64,000 bases of DNA from Vibrio sp. SCSIO 43135 (GCF_023716665.1 NZ_CP071859.1:2542001-2606000); one strand, 5' to 3'. Counted from the stretch's first letter, positions 37,770 through 48,400 are shown. Notes: generated from the sequence alone by a model not told the origin. Numbers and translations: made by a program.

Positions 37770-38159
37770 TTAAACGCACCGCTCCACTAACTTGCCTAGG
37801 TGCTTTACCGTCTTATCCTTAAGACACGACAATAAAAACAGCTCTCCATGTTCTACATAGTACACGGCGTTTTGTTGATACTGCTTACCTAGCGCTACCG
37901 CCTTTTGGCTTGAAATCGCGACAGCAAAGCTCTCTTCACTCCAACTAAACTGCTGATCTCCTACTAACACCTTAGTCCATGAATAACAATTGAGCGATTG
38001 CTGTAAGTGTTGATTTTTAACAAAATTATATTGATAAGGCATTAACTTACTTGCAGGATCCCAGGCAGTAACAATCGCAAAGCACGGCTCTGTGCAGTGA
38101 TTACTGAATCTGAAGTAACAATCGCTATACGCTTCCCACAGGTAAGCATCAATCATCAT
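37770..38159 (-). CDS. DUF3293 domain protein
   Basis: 129 residues, soluble, with a pattern typical of DUF3293: an N-terminal DAYLWEAYSDCYFRF, then AIVTAWDPASK near residue 33 and ESFAVAISSQKAVALGKQYQQNAVYYVEHG near 75-105. Function unknown. It lies 27 bases upstream of the rraA paralogue and is probably cotranscribed with it. Two ATG codons in tandem start the frame. Confidence 0.8.
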   Translation of the reverse strand: MMIDAYLWEAYSDCYFRFSNHCTEPCFAIVTAWDPASKLMPYQYNFVKNQHLQQSLNCYSWTKVLVGDQQFSWSEESFAVAISSQKAVALGKQYQQNAVYYVEHGELFLLSCLKDKTVKHLGKLVERCV

Positions 38160-38486
38160 ATAAAACCAACATATTACATCTACGCATTACTATTAATATT
38201 TGTTACATTTGAACTCTTGATATAAATCAATAAAGTGAATGGAATTAACATTCTGTCGTTGTTAGCATGCTGTTAACATTATAGAATTCGCCCCATAGAC
38301 TAGTAGAGTGGCTGTTGAGGTCAGGAACTATCTCCACTAAGTGTGGCACCATGGACGGCGGGTAACTGAAGTCAGTGTTTTTTTGAAAACTTTGGTTTAA
38401 TATCAACATCAAATTACCTGTATGCTATTTTTTTGCCTAGAATTTATTCTATTAGCACAATTTTTTCACAAGTTTAGGTACCGCCA
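38160..38486 (+). promoter_or_regulatory. arcA promoter and leader with FNR box
   Basis: 327 bases without a protein gene. A perfect FNR box TTGAT-ATAA-ATCAA lies at 38217-38230, which agrees with FNR control of arcA known from E. coli. A -10-like element near 38278 (TATAGA) gives a leader of about 190 bases. The leader includes a four-codon ORF (ATG at 38351), a weak hairpin with a seven-base T-run (38365-38384) and the palindrome TAGAATTTATTCTA. Confidence 0.65.
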
Positions 38487-39203
38487 ATGCAAACCCCGCA
38501 GATTCTTATCGTAGAAGATGAGCAAGTAACTCGTAACACTCTAAAGAGTATTTTTGAAGCAGAGGGATACGCTGTTTTTGAGGCTAGTGACGGTGAAGAG
38601 ATGCACCATGTGCTGTCCGACAACCAAGTTAACTTGGTGATCATGGACATTAACCTTCCTGGTAAGAATGGACTTCTTTTAGCTCGTGAATTGCGTGAGC
38701 AAGCCAACGTAGCACTTATGTTCCTAACAGGCCGTGACAACGAAGTAGACAAAATCTTGGGTCTAGAAATCGGTGCGGATGATTACATCACCAAACCATT
38801 TAACCCACGTGAATTGACTATCCGTGCACGCAACCTGTTAAGCCGTTCAATGAACGCTAGCGCGACTCATGAAGAGAAACGTAGCGTAGAAAAATATGAA
38901 TTCAATGGTTGGGTGTTAGACATCAACAGCCGTTCTTTGGTAAGCCCAGGTGGCGACGGATACAAACTGCCTCGCTCAGAATTCCGTGCTCTGCTTCACT
39001 TCTGTGAGAACCCTGGCAAGATTCAAACACGTGCGGATCTGCTGAAGAAGATGACTGGCCGTGAGCTTAAGCCACATGACCGTACCGTAGACGTAACTAT
39101 TCGTCGTATTCGTAAACACTTCGAATCGGTATCTGGTACACCAGAAATCATCGCTACTATACACGGTGAAGGTTACCGTTTCTGCGGTGATTTAGAAGAG
39201 TAA
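38487..39203 (+). CDS. arcA: Response regulator ArcA
   Basis: 238 residues, the length of E. coli ArcA. Receiver domain about 1-120 with acidic pair EDE at 10-12, phospho-acceptor Asp54 ([12 protein letters not shown]), Thr near 81 and KPF with Lys103 or so; OmpR-type winged helix about 130-235 ([31 protein letters not shown]). It represses respiratory and aerobic genes when phosphorylated by ArcB under low oxygen. Monocistronic with FNR box upstream and terminator downstream; arcB lies nearby on the opposite strand, unlike in E. coli. Confidence 0.97.
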   Translation: MQTPQILIVEDEQVTRNTLKSIFEAEGYAVFEASDGEEMHHVLSDNQVNLVIMDINLPGKNGLLLARELREQANVALMFLTGRDNEVDKILGLEIGADDYITKPFNPRELTIRARNLLSRSMNASATHEEKRSVEKYEFNGWVLDINSRSLVSPGGDGYKLPRSEFRALLHFCENPGKIQTRADLLKKMTGRELKPHDRTVDVTIRRIRKHFESVSGTPEIIATIHGEGYRFCGDLEE

Positions 39204-39218
39204 TCAAGTTCTTAAAAT

Positions 39219-39248
39219 AAAAGGCTTGCTCATTGAGCAAGCCTTTTT
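39219..39248 (+). terminator. arcA terminator
   Basis: Stem AAAGGCTTGCTC / GAGCAAGCCTTT with loop ATT, followed by a T-run. Confidence 0.92.
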
Positions 39249-39269
39249 TCTATGCTGGCCATCAATCGA

Positions 39270-39716
39270 CTAATACACAGTATCGACTTTAACCTTTTTC
39301 TCCACCAGCCAGTTCTTCACACCATTGGTATCAATCTGAACCGCGATATCGACAGGTTGCTCTGAGTCGAGTTCTAGCTGCCATGTAAACGCTACTTCCC
39401 ACTGACTTTCATTGTGAGTTCTTAAATCAAGGCTATCGGAATCAATTAGCCAAACTTCTTTGCCTTGTTTGATTGAAACACTCTCCACAACCAATTCTGC
39501 AGGAAGCGGTTGCTCTGACTCAAGGTAAAGTGCACCGTGGACATTCTGATCGCGCACCTCACCAATACTTGGCATCTTATCGATCCAAAGGTTGCTTTTC
39601 AGTGCAACATTTGACTCAGCGACTACGGCTTGGTTACCTTGTTCCCAGTTCACGCTGGTCGAATTACAGCCCGCAAGCGCTGCCATTGCTAACGAGGTTA
39701 CGAGTAATTTTTTCAT
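39270..39716 (-). CDS. Orphan lipoprotein directly downstream of arcB
   Basis: 148 residues with a lipoprotein signal: positively charged start, hydrophobic core and the lipobox LAGC with Cys17 (MKKLLVTSLAMAALAGCNS). The mature part is rich in beta-type sequence with repeated VDIAVQI-like stretches. No family recognised. The ATG lies three bases after the arcB stop, and its ribosome binding site (AAAGGT) is inside arcB, so it is cotranscribed and perhaps coupled. Lipid anchoring at the outer membrane is likely since Asn follows Cys rather than Asp. Confidence 0.75.
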   Translation of the reverse strand: MKKLLVTSLAMAALAGCNSTSVNWEQGNQAVVAESNVALKSNLWIDKMPSIGEVRDQNVHGALYLESEQPLPAELVVESVSIKQGKEVWLIDSDSLDLRTHNESQWEVAFTWQLELDSEQPVDIAVQIDTNGVKNWLVEKKVKVDTVY

Positions 39717-39719
39717 AGT

Positions 39720-42062
39720 TTACCTTTGTCCTAACCAATCTTTTAGAATTCGAATATCATTCTGATACTCATTTTTAATTTCTTCTACCCAATCTGCGAT
39801 GTTTTCCCACCATGCCGGCATATCTGGTGATTGCGCTTTTTGGGCTACTTTCTGAATGTGCTTCAAGCCGATAGAGCCTGCGGCTCCTTTAATTTTGTGC
39901 GCTTCAGACACAATACCTGCTTGATCTTTTGCCATCATGTTCGAGTCTAAAATTTCAATATACTCCGGCATCATTTGCTCAAACATTTCAATACTATCCA
40001 GAACAGGCTTCGTCCCCACGATACCGACATAGGACTCTAACATGTCAATATCGAGCAACTGCTGATACAGCTCACTCACTTGTTCATCCACTTTTGTCAC
40101 CACCTCTGGCTTACTTGGCTGGGTATCTATATTGCAGTACTTGCTGATCACTTCCTGAATTGCCACTACAGAGAGAGGCTTGCTCAGCGCATCATCCATA
40201 CCCTGTTCAATATACTCAGATTTATTCTTCAGAACATTAGCAGTCAACGCCACCAAAGGCGGTAACTCTTTATGTCTTTTGCGAAGCTCTTGTGCAACAT
40301 CAAAGCCTGTCATATCGGGTAGTTGAATGTCGAGTAAAGCTAGATCAAACTCCGTTGGCACGAAACGCTCAAGAGCTTCTTCTCCACTCATCGCAACAGT
40401 AACTTTATGGCCTAAACTTTCAAGTAATGAACGGGCGACCGTCACATTCAGTTCAATGTCTTCTAACATGAAGATGGATAAGCTTGGCTGCTCAAGAATC
40501 TGCTCTTGTTTCGCCAACACTTGCTCTTCGGCCAAAGGAACATGGATGGATACCGTAAACGTGCTACCAAAACCTTCTTCGCTTGCGACTGTAATGTCAC
40601 CATCCATCATGTTGATTAGCTGACGAGAAACCGCTAAACCAATCCCGGTACCAACAGCATGCAGGTTGTCTTTACCTGATTTCACTTGGTAATACATCGC
40701 GAATATTTTCTCTAATTCGCTATCAGGGATACCTATCCCGGTATCTTCTACTTCAAAGATGATGGTTGCCATGTCATCTTCAACATCAGCGCTAACCGTC
40801 ATCACAACGCTACCCTCTTTGGTAAACTTCATCGCGTTGCTTATCAAGTTCCAAAGCACTTGGCGCAGTCGAGTACCATCGACTTGAATCGCAGCCGGAA
40901 AGTCGGTCAAACGTTCAAGGTCGAACCTAAGCCCTTTTTGCTCAGCCATCAGAGCAGAGATACTTTCAATTTCAGCGACAAAATCTTCAAAATGCAGTGG
41001 GGTCGGCAGTAGCTCGAGTTTACGGCGATCAAATTTGTCCATATCGATAATGTCGTTAAAGATATTGCCTAGGGTAATGGCGCTGACATTGATAGTTTGC
41101 ATATGCTTACGCTGCTCTGAATTTAACTGACTATCCAGGAGCATTCGACTTAAGCCGACAATGCCGTTGAGCGGTGTTCTCAATTCATGGCTGATAGTAG
41201 AAATAAATGTAGTTTTGTCGCGACTGGCTTTCTCTAAAGACTCTTCATGACGCTTACGCTCAGTAATATCACGGCCAAAGCCGACGAGTCCTAAGTGACG
41301 CCCTTCTTTGCTGTAAAACGGCACTTTGCGCAGTTCAAAATAGTTCTTACGTCCATCTGGGTATTCTAGCCACTGTTCGTAGGTTAGTGCTTGGTTATCA
41401 GAGAAGACTTTCTGGTCAGTATCGACAATCTGCTGAGCAACTTCTTTGCTATACACTTCCCATGGAGTTAAACCAACCAATTGGTTTTCTCGTTTACCTG
41501 TCAGCTCTTCCATTGCTCGGTTACAACCAGAGAAGACCCCTTCCGCATTTCGGTAGTAGATAAGATCTGGCGAGGCATCAATAAATGAGCGTAGCAATGC
41601 CGTTCGCTCAGCTAGCTCCACTTGAGCTTTCTCGCGCTGAAACACCTCATTCTCGAGATCTTTCATCGCTTCTTCCCTCGCTTCTTCGGCTTTGATCCGC
41701 TCTTCGATCTCTTGGTTCTGCTTTGCGATATTTTGCTGAAGTTTATGGTTCAGTTCTTGGTCTCGAGAGCGCATATCTTTGAGTTTAGAGACGAGCTTAG
41801 ATAATCGCTGACGAGACTCTTCTAACTGATCGACTACAACAGAAAGAAAATACACAGCCCAAGGGGTAATCAACAGGCCGAAAAACACTGAACGGACGAT
41901 ATCGATATCATCTACATGACCACTGAGCGCAAGTGTTATGCCGACCTGTACAACAACGGCAAGCGCAACCAGTGCGAGAGCAAGGAGAATAGAAAAACGT
42001 AAGATGCCCAGCTTCACCAGAAGATCGACATAGTACTGCGCGAGGTTTTTGATTGGTTTCAT
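39720..42062 (-). CDS. arcB: Aerobic respiration control sensor kinase ArcB, lacking the second redox cysteine
   Basis: 780 residues from the ATG at 42062, which has GGAG six bases upstream; a start four codons earlier has none. Layout as in E. coli: two membrane segments (about 19-50 and 56-77), coiled-coil linker with leucine-rich heptads (80-150), PAS domain (150-275), HisKA/HATPase with His292 in SHELRTPLNG, receiver with the Asp in LLDIQLPDMTG, and C-terminal HPt with the His in AHKIKGAAGS. Cys180 is conserved in FSGCNRAM. At position 241, Cys in E. coli (KACF), this protein has Tyr (KNYF), with no gap in between. It phosphorylates ArcA when quinones are reduced. Confidence 0.95.
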   Translation of the reverse strand: MKPIKNLAQYYVDLLVKLGILRFSILLALALVALAVVVQVGITLALSGHVDDIDIVRSVFFGLLITPWAVYFLSVVVDQLEESRQRLSKLVSKLKDMRSRDQELNHKLQQNIAKQNQEIEERIKAEEAREEAMKDLENEVFQREKAQVELAERTALLRSFIDASPDLIYYRNAEGVFSGCNRAMEELTGKRENQLVGLTPWEVYSKEVAQQIVDTDQKVFSDNQALTYEQWLEYPDGRKNYFELRKVPFYSKEGRHLGLVGFGRDITERKRHEESLEKASRDKTTFISTISHELRTPLNGIVGLSRMLLDSQLNSEQRKHMQTINVSAITLGNIFNDIIDMDKFDRRKLELLPTPLHFEDFVAEIESISALMAEQKGLRFDLERLTDFPAAIQVDGTRLRQVLWNLISNAMKFTKEGSVVMTVSADVEDDMATIIFEVEDTGIGIPDSELEKIFAMYYQVKSGKDNLHAVGTGIGLAVSRQLINMMDGDITVASEEGFGSTFTVSIHVPLAEEQVLAKQEQILEQPSLSIFMLEDIELNVTVARSLLESLGHKVTVAMSGEEALERFVPTEFDLALLDIQLPDMTGFDVAQELRKRHKELPPLVALTANVLKNKSEYIEQGMDDALSKPLSVVAIQEVISKYCNIDTQPSKPEVVTKVDEQVSELYQQLLDIDMLESYVGIVGTKPVLDSIEMFEQMMPEYIEILDSNMMAKDQAGIVSEAHKIKGAAGSIGLKHIQKVAQKAQSPDMPAWWENIADWVEEIKNEYQNDIRILKDWLGQR

Positions 42063-42171
42063 TAAACGCTCCATGCGAAAGCTAGAGGTTCAGTTTACCC
42101 GTTTTAAACATTCTAGGTAAGCTAAACCCATCACAGGACAAGCGTTTTAATACCTTCTTCGTTAACGATTT

Positions 42172-43938
42172 TTAGTCTGAATTCGCGTGCACACATGTTT
42201 GGTTTCGCCCGTTTTTCTTCGCTTGGTAAAGCGCGCTGTCGGCAAAAGCAATCATTTGCTCTGGGGTATGATTGTGAGTTGGCAAATAGGAGGCCAATCC
42301 AATACTTACCGTAATGTAAGTCGAAACAGAAGAAAGCTCATGAGTGATAGCTGCTTGCTCAATATGACGATGAATATCAGCAGCAATCTTCTGCGCCCCT
42401 TCCGAAGTGGTATTCGGTAGTAAGAAACCGAATTCCTCACCGCCATAGCGTGCGACACAGTCTGAAGAACGGCTGAGTACTTGTTTAAATACTTCCGCCA
42501 CTTTGACCAGTGCTTCATCCCCTTTTTGGTGACCGTAGTGGTCGTTGTAACCTTTAAAGAAGTCAATATCACACATCATAATGGCAATGGGTTGTTGCTC
42601 ACGAACATGAAGATGCCACAGCGTTTCTAGTTGAGAATCGAAATGTCTTCGGTTCGATACTTTGGTCAAGCTATCAACGAAACTCAATCGCTCAAGCTCT
42701 TGGTTGGCTTCTGCTAGTTTTTTCTCTGCTAAGTAACGCTCTGATACATCTCGCGCCATGATAAGCACACCATTGGTACCAGAGGCAGGATCGCGGAACG
42801 GCGACTTTACCACATCAAACCAAATGTATTCTCCACTCGAACTGATGCTTTTATCCAGATGGCGAGTCGATTTCCCTTCATACAGCACTTTGTAGTCAGA
42901 GTCAGAAAATCTCGCATACGCCTCATCCGGAATCACGTCCTGCAAGCGATGACCAATCAAGTCATTCACATCGGAGATACCTAAAGCAGTCACAAATGGT
43001 TGGTTACAGGCTTGGTACACCATGTTTTCATCAAAAATGCCGATGCAGTCTGGACTCGACTCTAAGATGTTCTGCAGAATGGTATCTCTCTGCGCTAATG
43101 CGACTTCAGTATCTTTTCGTCGCTCCATCTCATCACGCAAGCTCTTTTGAATATTGTGCCAATCGGTCACATCGTGGCTAATACCTAAGTACCCTAACTT
43201 CTCTCCTTCGGGGGACATCAGGATACTTTGATAGGTTTCTAGCAAGCAGCCACGTCCATCCGGAGAGGAAGTCCAAAAACGTTTACTTGCACGACCTTTC
43301 AGTACTCCTTCAATCGAAGCACTGCCTTCTTCTTCTCGATTGGCCCAAAAGCGCTGAAAAGCGGTATTGGTTTGAATAAGCTTGCCCTGGTTATCTTTTA
43401 TGTAAATGTGTTCAGAAAGAGAATCCAGCGCACTTTTCGCGACAGACAAACTATTAATTTCTTCTTGGACTTCTTCACTGGTTTGAAAATGTGGAATGGC
43501 CGAAATAACCCAAGCCGATTGACCGCGAAACAGCACCTTACGCCCAGTAAAGTCAATCGCAACATGTTGTTGGCTTGAAACTGGCCAGTTAACTAAAAGA
43601 GAATGAAAATGGCGAGAAGAGAATGGCTGTAATTGGCCAAGCATGAAATTGGCATCAATACTGGTTGGGTATAAGTAGTTATGCCCGATACGTCGTACAC
43701 CTAGCAGTTGCATCGCAGCTCGGTTGGAAAGAATCAGCTCCCCTTTTTGGGCACCCACCACCATAATTGCAGCAGGCATATCTTTCACCAACGTTTCTAT
43801 ATGTTTAACGTAACGAGAGTAGACCAGAACAACGCAAGCAATGCTGGCAAAGATCACCAAAAAGTCTAAACCATGACCATAGGTGCTATCCCATAGCCAA
43901 GTCATCCACTGTTCCATTGCTCCGGTATTCCTGATCAT
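42172..43938 (-). CDS. PAS-GGDEF diguanylate cyclase
   Basis: 588 residues. A membrane segment lies near residues 19-40, followed by three PAS-like domains (starting near 50, 165 and 290) and a GGDEF domain from about 425. The active-site motif is GGEEF (in VARYGGEEFGFLLP), which is the catalytic form, and RSSD five residues ahead of it fits an inhibitory I-site. It should make c-di-GMP in response to signals sensed by the PAS domains. It precedes arcB in the same direction with a 109-base gap. The first ATG (43938) lacks a good ribosome binding site, so the start is uncertain. Confidence 0.88.
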   Translation of the reverse strand: MIRNTGAMEQWMTWLWDSTYGHGLDFLVIFASIACVVLVYSRYVKHIETLVKDMPAAIMVVGAQKGELILSNRAAMQLLGVRRIGHNYLYPTSIDANFMLGQLQPFSSRHFHSLLVNWPVSSQQHVAIDFTGRKVLFRGQSAWVISAIPHFQTSEEVQEEINSLSVAKSALDSLSEHIYIKDNQGKLIQTNTAFQRFWANREEEGSASIEGVLKGRASKRFWTSSPDGRGCLLETYQSILMSPEGEKLGYLGISHDVTDWHNIQKSLRDEMERRKDTEVALAQRDTILQNILESSPDCIGIFDENMVYQACNQPFVTALGISDVNDLIGHRLQDVIPDEAYARFSDSDYKVLYEGKSTRHLDKSISSSGEYIWFDVVKSPFRDPASGTNGVLIMARDVSERYLAEKKLAEANQELERLSFVDSLTKVSNRRHFDSQLETLWHLHVREQQPIAIMMCDIDFFKGYNDHYGHQKGDEALVKVAEVFKQVLSRSSDCVARYGGEEFGFLLPNTTSEGAQKIAADIHRHIEQAAITHELSSVSTYITVSIGLASYLPTHNHTPEQMIAFADSALYQAKKNGRNQTCVHANSD

Positions 43939-43982
43939 CTATTGATAACTTAAGGTTACGAAAGATATCAGGTTCTCGCCTG

Positions 43983-44927
43983 CTAATCCGCTTTTATTAG
44001 CGGTTTAGAGTAGATAAATGTCTGTTTTATAAGAGAGCCTTGAGCACCATCACGATCCAATGCCCGCCCTATCTCTGTCATCGCCAACCAACGATTTTCA
44101 CACCATAATGGCGCGAGTAATGTTGGCCGACGAGCTGCTGAAGAAACTCTGTGATAAACAATGTCGGCAGGAGTTCGGCGAATAAGCTCACTCGCTATGG
44201 ATACATAACCATCGAGTGTAGGGGCTTCTAGTCGACCAGCCTTCCAAGCCTTGGCCATCGTACTGCCTTCCACTATATGTAGGCCGTGCAGCTTAATGCC
44301 GTCAGTTCCCACCTCTAATACTTTTTCTAAGGTGCGTAAATTGTCTTCTCTACTTTCTTTAGGCAGGCCAACAATCAAGTGTGTACATACTTTGATGCCC
44401 AAATCACGCGCCCTTTGAGTGATCTCGGCATAGCATTCAAAGTCATGACCTCGATTTATCCTTTTAAGCGTCGCATTGTTCGCAGTTTGTAAACCAAGCT
44501 CCAACCAAATCTCATACCCTTGCTCGACATACCCTGCCAATAAGTCGAGAACAGCATCAGGAACGCAGTCAGGGCGCGTTCCTACGCATAGCCCCACAAT
44601 ATCCGCCGCTTTAAGCGCTTCTTCGTACATATTTTTTAGTACCTGAACTTCCGCATAGGTATTGGTATAGGCTTGAAAATACGCTAAATATTTACGAGCG
44701 CGCTTTATCTCACCCGCTCTATCCGTTAGCTGGTCGACAATGCTTTTAACTTGAGTTTCTTCGTCAACAAAAGACGATACATTGCAAAATGTACATCCAC
44801 CTCGGCCTATGGTGCCATCTCTGTTAGGACAACTAAATCCGCCATGCAGCGTCAACTTATGGACCTTTTCTCCATAACGTCGCTGCAGGTCTTGGCCAAT
44901 GGTGTTTACCAATTCATGTAATTGCAT
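43983..44927 (-). CDS. yhcC: Radical SAM protein, YhcC family
   Basis: 314 residues. The radical-SAM cluster is CPNRDGTIGRGGCTFC with cysteines spaced C-x11-C-x2-C as in the YhcC/TIGR01212 family, near residues 33-48, followed by LAYFQAYTNTYA and LGLQTANNATLKRINRGHD (SAM-binding). Substrate unknown, although some relatives act on tRNA or are tied to glutamate synthase genes by position. It is divergent from gltB. Confidence 0.87.
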   Translation of the reverse strand: MQLHELVNTIGQDLQRRYGEKVHKLTLHGGFSCPNRDGTIGRGGCTFCNVSSFVDEETQVKSIVDQLTDRAGEIKRARKYLAYFQAYTNTYAEVQVLKNMYEEALKAADIVGLCVGTRPDCVPDAVLDLLAGYVEQGYEIWLELGLQTANNATLKRINRGHDFECYAEITQRARDLGIKVCTHLIVGLPKESREDNLRTLEKVLEVGTDGIKLHGLHIVEGSTMAKAWKAGRLEAPTLDGYVSIASELIRRTPADIVYHRVSSAARRPTLLAPLWCENRWLAMTEIGRALDRDGAQGSLIKQTFIYSKPLIKAD

Positions 44928-45465
44928 AAAGTCGCTCTAGGGTATAGATAGGAATACATCTCAATCCCATTCCTGTAAGTAAATTACATCCCTGCAAAAT
45001 AAATCCGACCATTTTATTTAATTCAAACATCCCACAAACTAACAAAAATCAATAAACATGCAGAAAATGGGCGTTATTTGCGTAATGTTGCGCATTTGTT
45101 AAACGCAATATGCATTTTTAAGCGAAAAAAATGGGCCGCAGCGTTCACTTTTCATTGCAATTTGGAGGGACTAAATTGTAGGATACTTACACATAGCCGT
45201 TTTTTTTGTGGTTTAAATTACAAAATCAAACGCGGAAATGTCGGTGAATCCCTAGCCCCATCTATATAAACCACTAGAAAGTGGTCCAAATTAAACGGAT
45301 ATCACCAAGGATTGTTTTTCTCGCAATATTTTTCCTGCGAGATACGGAAAGGACTCAAGCTAGCCACCTCAGGCTGGCTTAGATTCATAAAAAATAAAGG
45401 ACAAGACACCTAACTGAGCTTTTGCTTAGTGATTTGTGTCGACATTAAACTGGAAGGATGTATCT
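44928..45465 (+). promoter_or_regulatory. gltB1 promoter and structured leader
   Basis: 538 bases without a gene between yhcC and gltB. A -10-like TATATAA lies at 45263-45269 but with no good -35, suggesting an activator. After it the leader holds three hairpins: ACCACT-AGAA-AGTGGT (45270-45285), CTCGCA-N10-TGCGAG (45320-45341), and AAGCTAGCC-ACCTCA-GGCTGGCTT (45357-45380, one wobble pair). None has a U-run behind it. There is no ATG in the leader, so no leader peptide is seen. Confidence 0.55.
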
Positions 45466-48400
45466 ATGGTAGATAGAGAGCAGAATACACAAGGTCTGTA
45501 TACTCCAGAACTGGAGCATGACGCTTGTGGTATCGGTTTTGTTGCTCACCTAAAAAACCGTAAATCGCACGAAGTTGTTACTCAAGCACTCGATATGTTA
45601 GCTCGTATGGAGCACCGCGGCGGTCAAGGCTGTGATCCATGTAGTGGTGATGGTGCGGGTATCTTATTGCAAAAGCCCCATGAATTTCTTTTAGAAGAAG
45701 CCGTTAAGCTTGGTATCAAGCTGCCTTCTTTTGAAAAATATGGTGTTGGTGTTGTGTTATTCCCTAAAGATGAACACAAACGAGCACAATGCCGCGATAT
45801 TTTAGAGCGCAATGCTAAACGCCTTGAGCTTGAAGTCATTGGCTACCGCGTACTGCCAACAGACAACTCAATGATCGGCGCAGACCCTCTAAGCACAGAG
45901 CCACAGTTTGAGCACGTTTTTGTCTCTGGTGGTCCAGGCATCACACCAGAAGAACTTGAGCGCAAGCTATATGTACTACGTAACTATACCGTTCGCGTTT
46001 GTCTTGAAAGCGTTTCTAATATTGGTGATGACTTCTACATCAACTCTATGTCTTACAAGACGGTTGTGTATAAAGGTCAGCTAACGACAGAACAAGTACC
46101 TCAGTACTTCCTAGACCTGCAAAACCCAACGATGGTGAGTGCACTAGCACTGGTTCACTCTCGTTTCTCTACCAATACATTCCCACGCTGGCGCCTAGCA
46201 CAGCCTTTCCGTTACATCGCTCATAACGGCGAAATCAACACAGTTCGCGGTAACCTGAACTGGATGAAGGCTCGTGAAGCAATCATCGAATCTGACCTGT
46301 TCACTCAAGCAGAGATCGACATGCTACTGCCTATCTGTCAGGAAGGCAGCTCAGATTCATCTAACTTCGATATGGCACTTGAGCTCCTAGTTCTCTCTGG
46401 TCGCAGCCTGCCACATGCGTTGATGATGATGATCCCTGAAGCATGGCAAGAAAACAAAAACATGGATCCAACTCGTCGCGCGTTCTACCAGTACCACGCG
46501 AACGTCATGGAACCTTGGGATGGCCCGGCATCTGTATGTTTCACTGACGGTGTTCAAGTAGGTGCAACCCTTGACCGTAACGGTCTGCGCCCTTCTCGCT
46601 ACACAGTGACCAAAGATGACTTCCTAGTGATGGCTTCTGAGTCTGGTGTTGTAGAGATTGAACCAGAGAACGTTGAGTTCCGTGGTCGTCTGCAACCAGG
46701 TCGTATCTTCGTCGCTGATCTAGAGCAGGGTCGCATCATTTCTGATGAAGAAGTGAAAGATGGCATTGCATCAGCACAACCTTACGAGAAGTGGGTTGAA
46801 GAAAACCTACTGAGTCTGAAGAAACTGCCAGATGCGAGCAATGAATTCAGTCAGCCTTCACCAGAGAAGCTACTGCACAAGCAGCAAGCATTTGGGGTGA
46901 GCTCAGAAGAAGTAAACGAAATCATTGTACCGATGGCGAAAGATGGTAAAGAGCCACTTTCCGCAATGGGTGCTGACTGGCCACTCGCGATTCTTTCGCA
47001 CCAGTCACAACATCTATCAAACTACTTTAAGCAGCTGTTTGCTCAGGTAACTAACCCGCCAATCGACCCGATTCGTGAGCGTATGGTTATGTCTCTGAAC
47101 ACTTACCTAGGTAAAGATCAGAACCTTCTTGCTGAGTCTCCAGAGCATTGTCAAAAAGTAGAGCTTGAGTCACCAGTTCTATCTAACTCTGAACTTGAGA
47201 AGCTACGTGCTATCGATAACGAGCACCTCCAAGCGAAGACGCTAGACATTGTATTCCAAGCAAGCGAAGACGAAGGCAAACTAGAGCGCGCACTTAAGCG
47301 TATCTGTCAGTATGCAGAAGATGCAGTGATCGATGGTTACTCAATCATCCTTCTAACTGACCGCGCAGTTAACTCAAACCACGCAGCAATCCCAGCAATG
47401 CTGGCGGTTGGCGCTGTTCACCACCACCTAATCCGCAAGGGTCTACGTGCTAAGTGTGACATCGTGGTTGAGACAGGTGATGCTCGTGAAACACACCACT
47501 TTGCAACACTAGTTGGTTACGGTGCAAACGCAGTTAACCCATACCTAGTTATCGAAACTATGGTTGAGCTACAGCGTACGAAGAAGCTGGATCCAAACAC
47601 AGATATTCGTGAGCTATTCGAGAACTACCGTAAGTCTATCAACGGTGGTCTACTGAAGATCTTCTCAAAGATGGGGATCTCAACACTGCAGTCTTACCAC
47701 GGTGCACAGATCTTTGAAGCACTGGGTATCAGCAAATCTGTAGTTGATAAGTACTTCACTGGTACGGTTTCACGTATCCAAGGTCTAACGATCGACGATA
47801 TCGCTAAAGAAGTGCTTGTGCGTCACCGCATTGGTTACCCAACTCGTGAGATCCCTGTGCAAGTTCTTGATGTGGGAGGTGTTTACCAGTGGAAACAGCG
47901 TGGTGAAAAACACCTGTTTAACCCTGAGACTATTTCACTACTACAAGAGTCTACTCGTAACAAAGACTACGCTCAGTTCAAGAAATACGCGAAAGCGGTG
48001 GACGACCAAGGCGATAACGCAGCAACGCTACGTAGCCAGCTAGATTTTGTTAAGAACCCAGCGGGTTCAATCCCACTTGAAGAAGTAGAACCAATCGAAA
48101 ACATCCTGAAGCGTTTCGCGACAGGTGCCATGTCATTCGGCTCTATCTCTTACGAAGCACACTCAACACTTGCTGTTGCGATGAACCGCATTGGCGCGAA
48201 ATCGAACTCTGGTGAAGGCGGTGAAGACCCAACTCGTTTCGAGCGTAAAGAAAACGGCGATTGGGAACGCTCTGCAATCAAACAGGTTGCTTCAGGCCGC
48301 TTCGGTGTAACTTCTTACTACCTGACTAACGCAGATGAGCTACAGATCAAAATGGCTCAGGGTGCGAAGCCTGGTGAAGGTGGCCAGCTACCAGGTGATA

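Noticed and set aside
38365..38384. Attenuator in the arcA leader
   Set aside because: The stem is only four base pairs; the T-run alone is not enough to call a terminator.
45078..45269. A 63-codon open frame ahead of gltB
   Set aside because: It covers the likely promoter, has no ribosome binding site and no protein-like composition.
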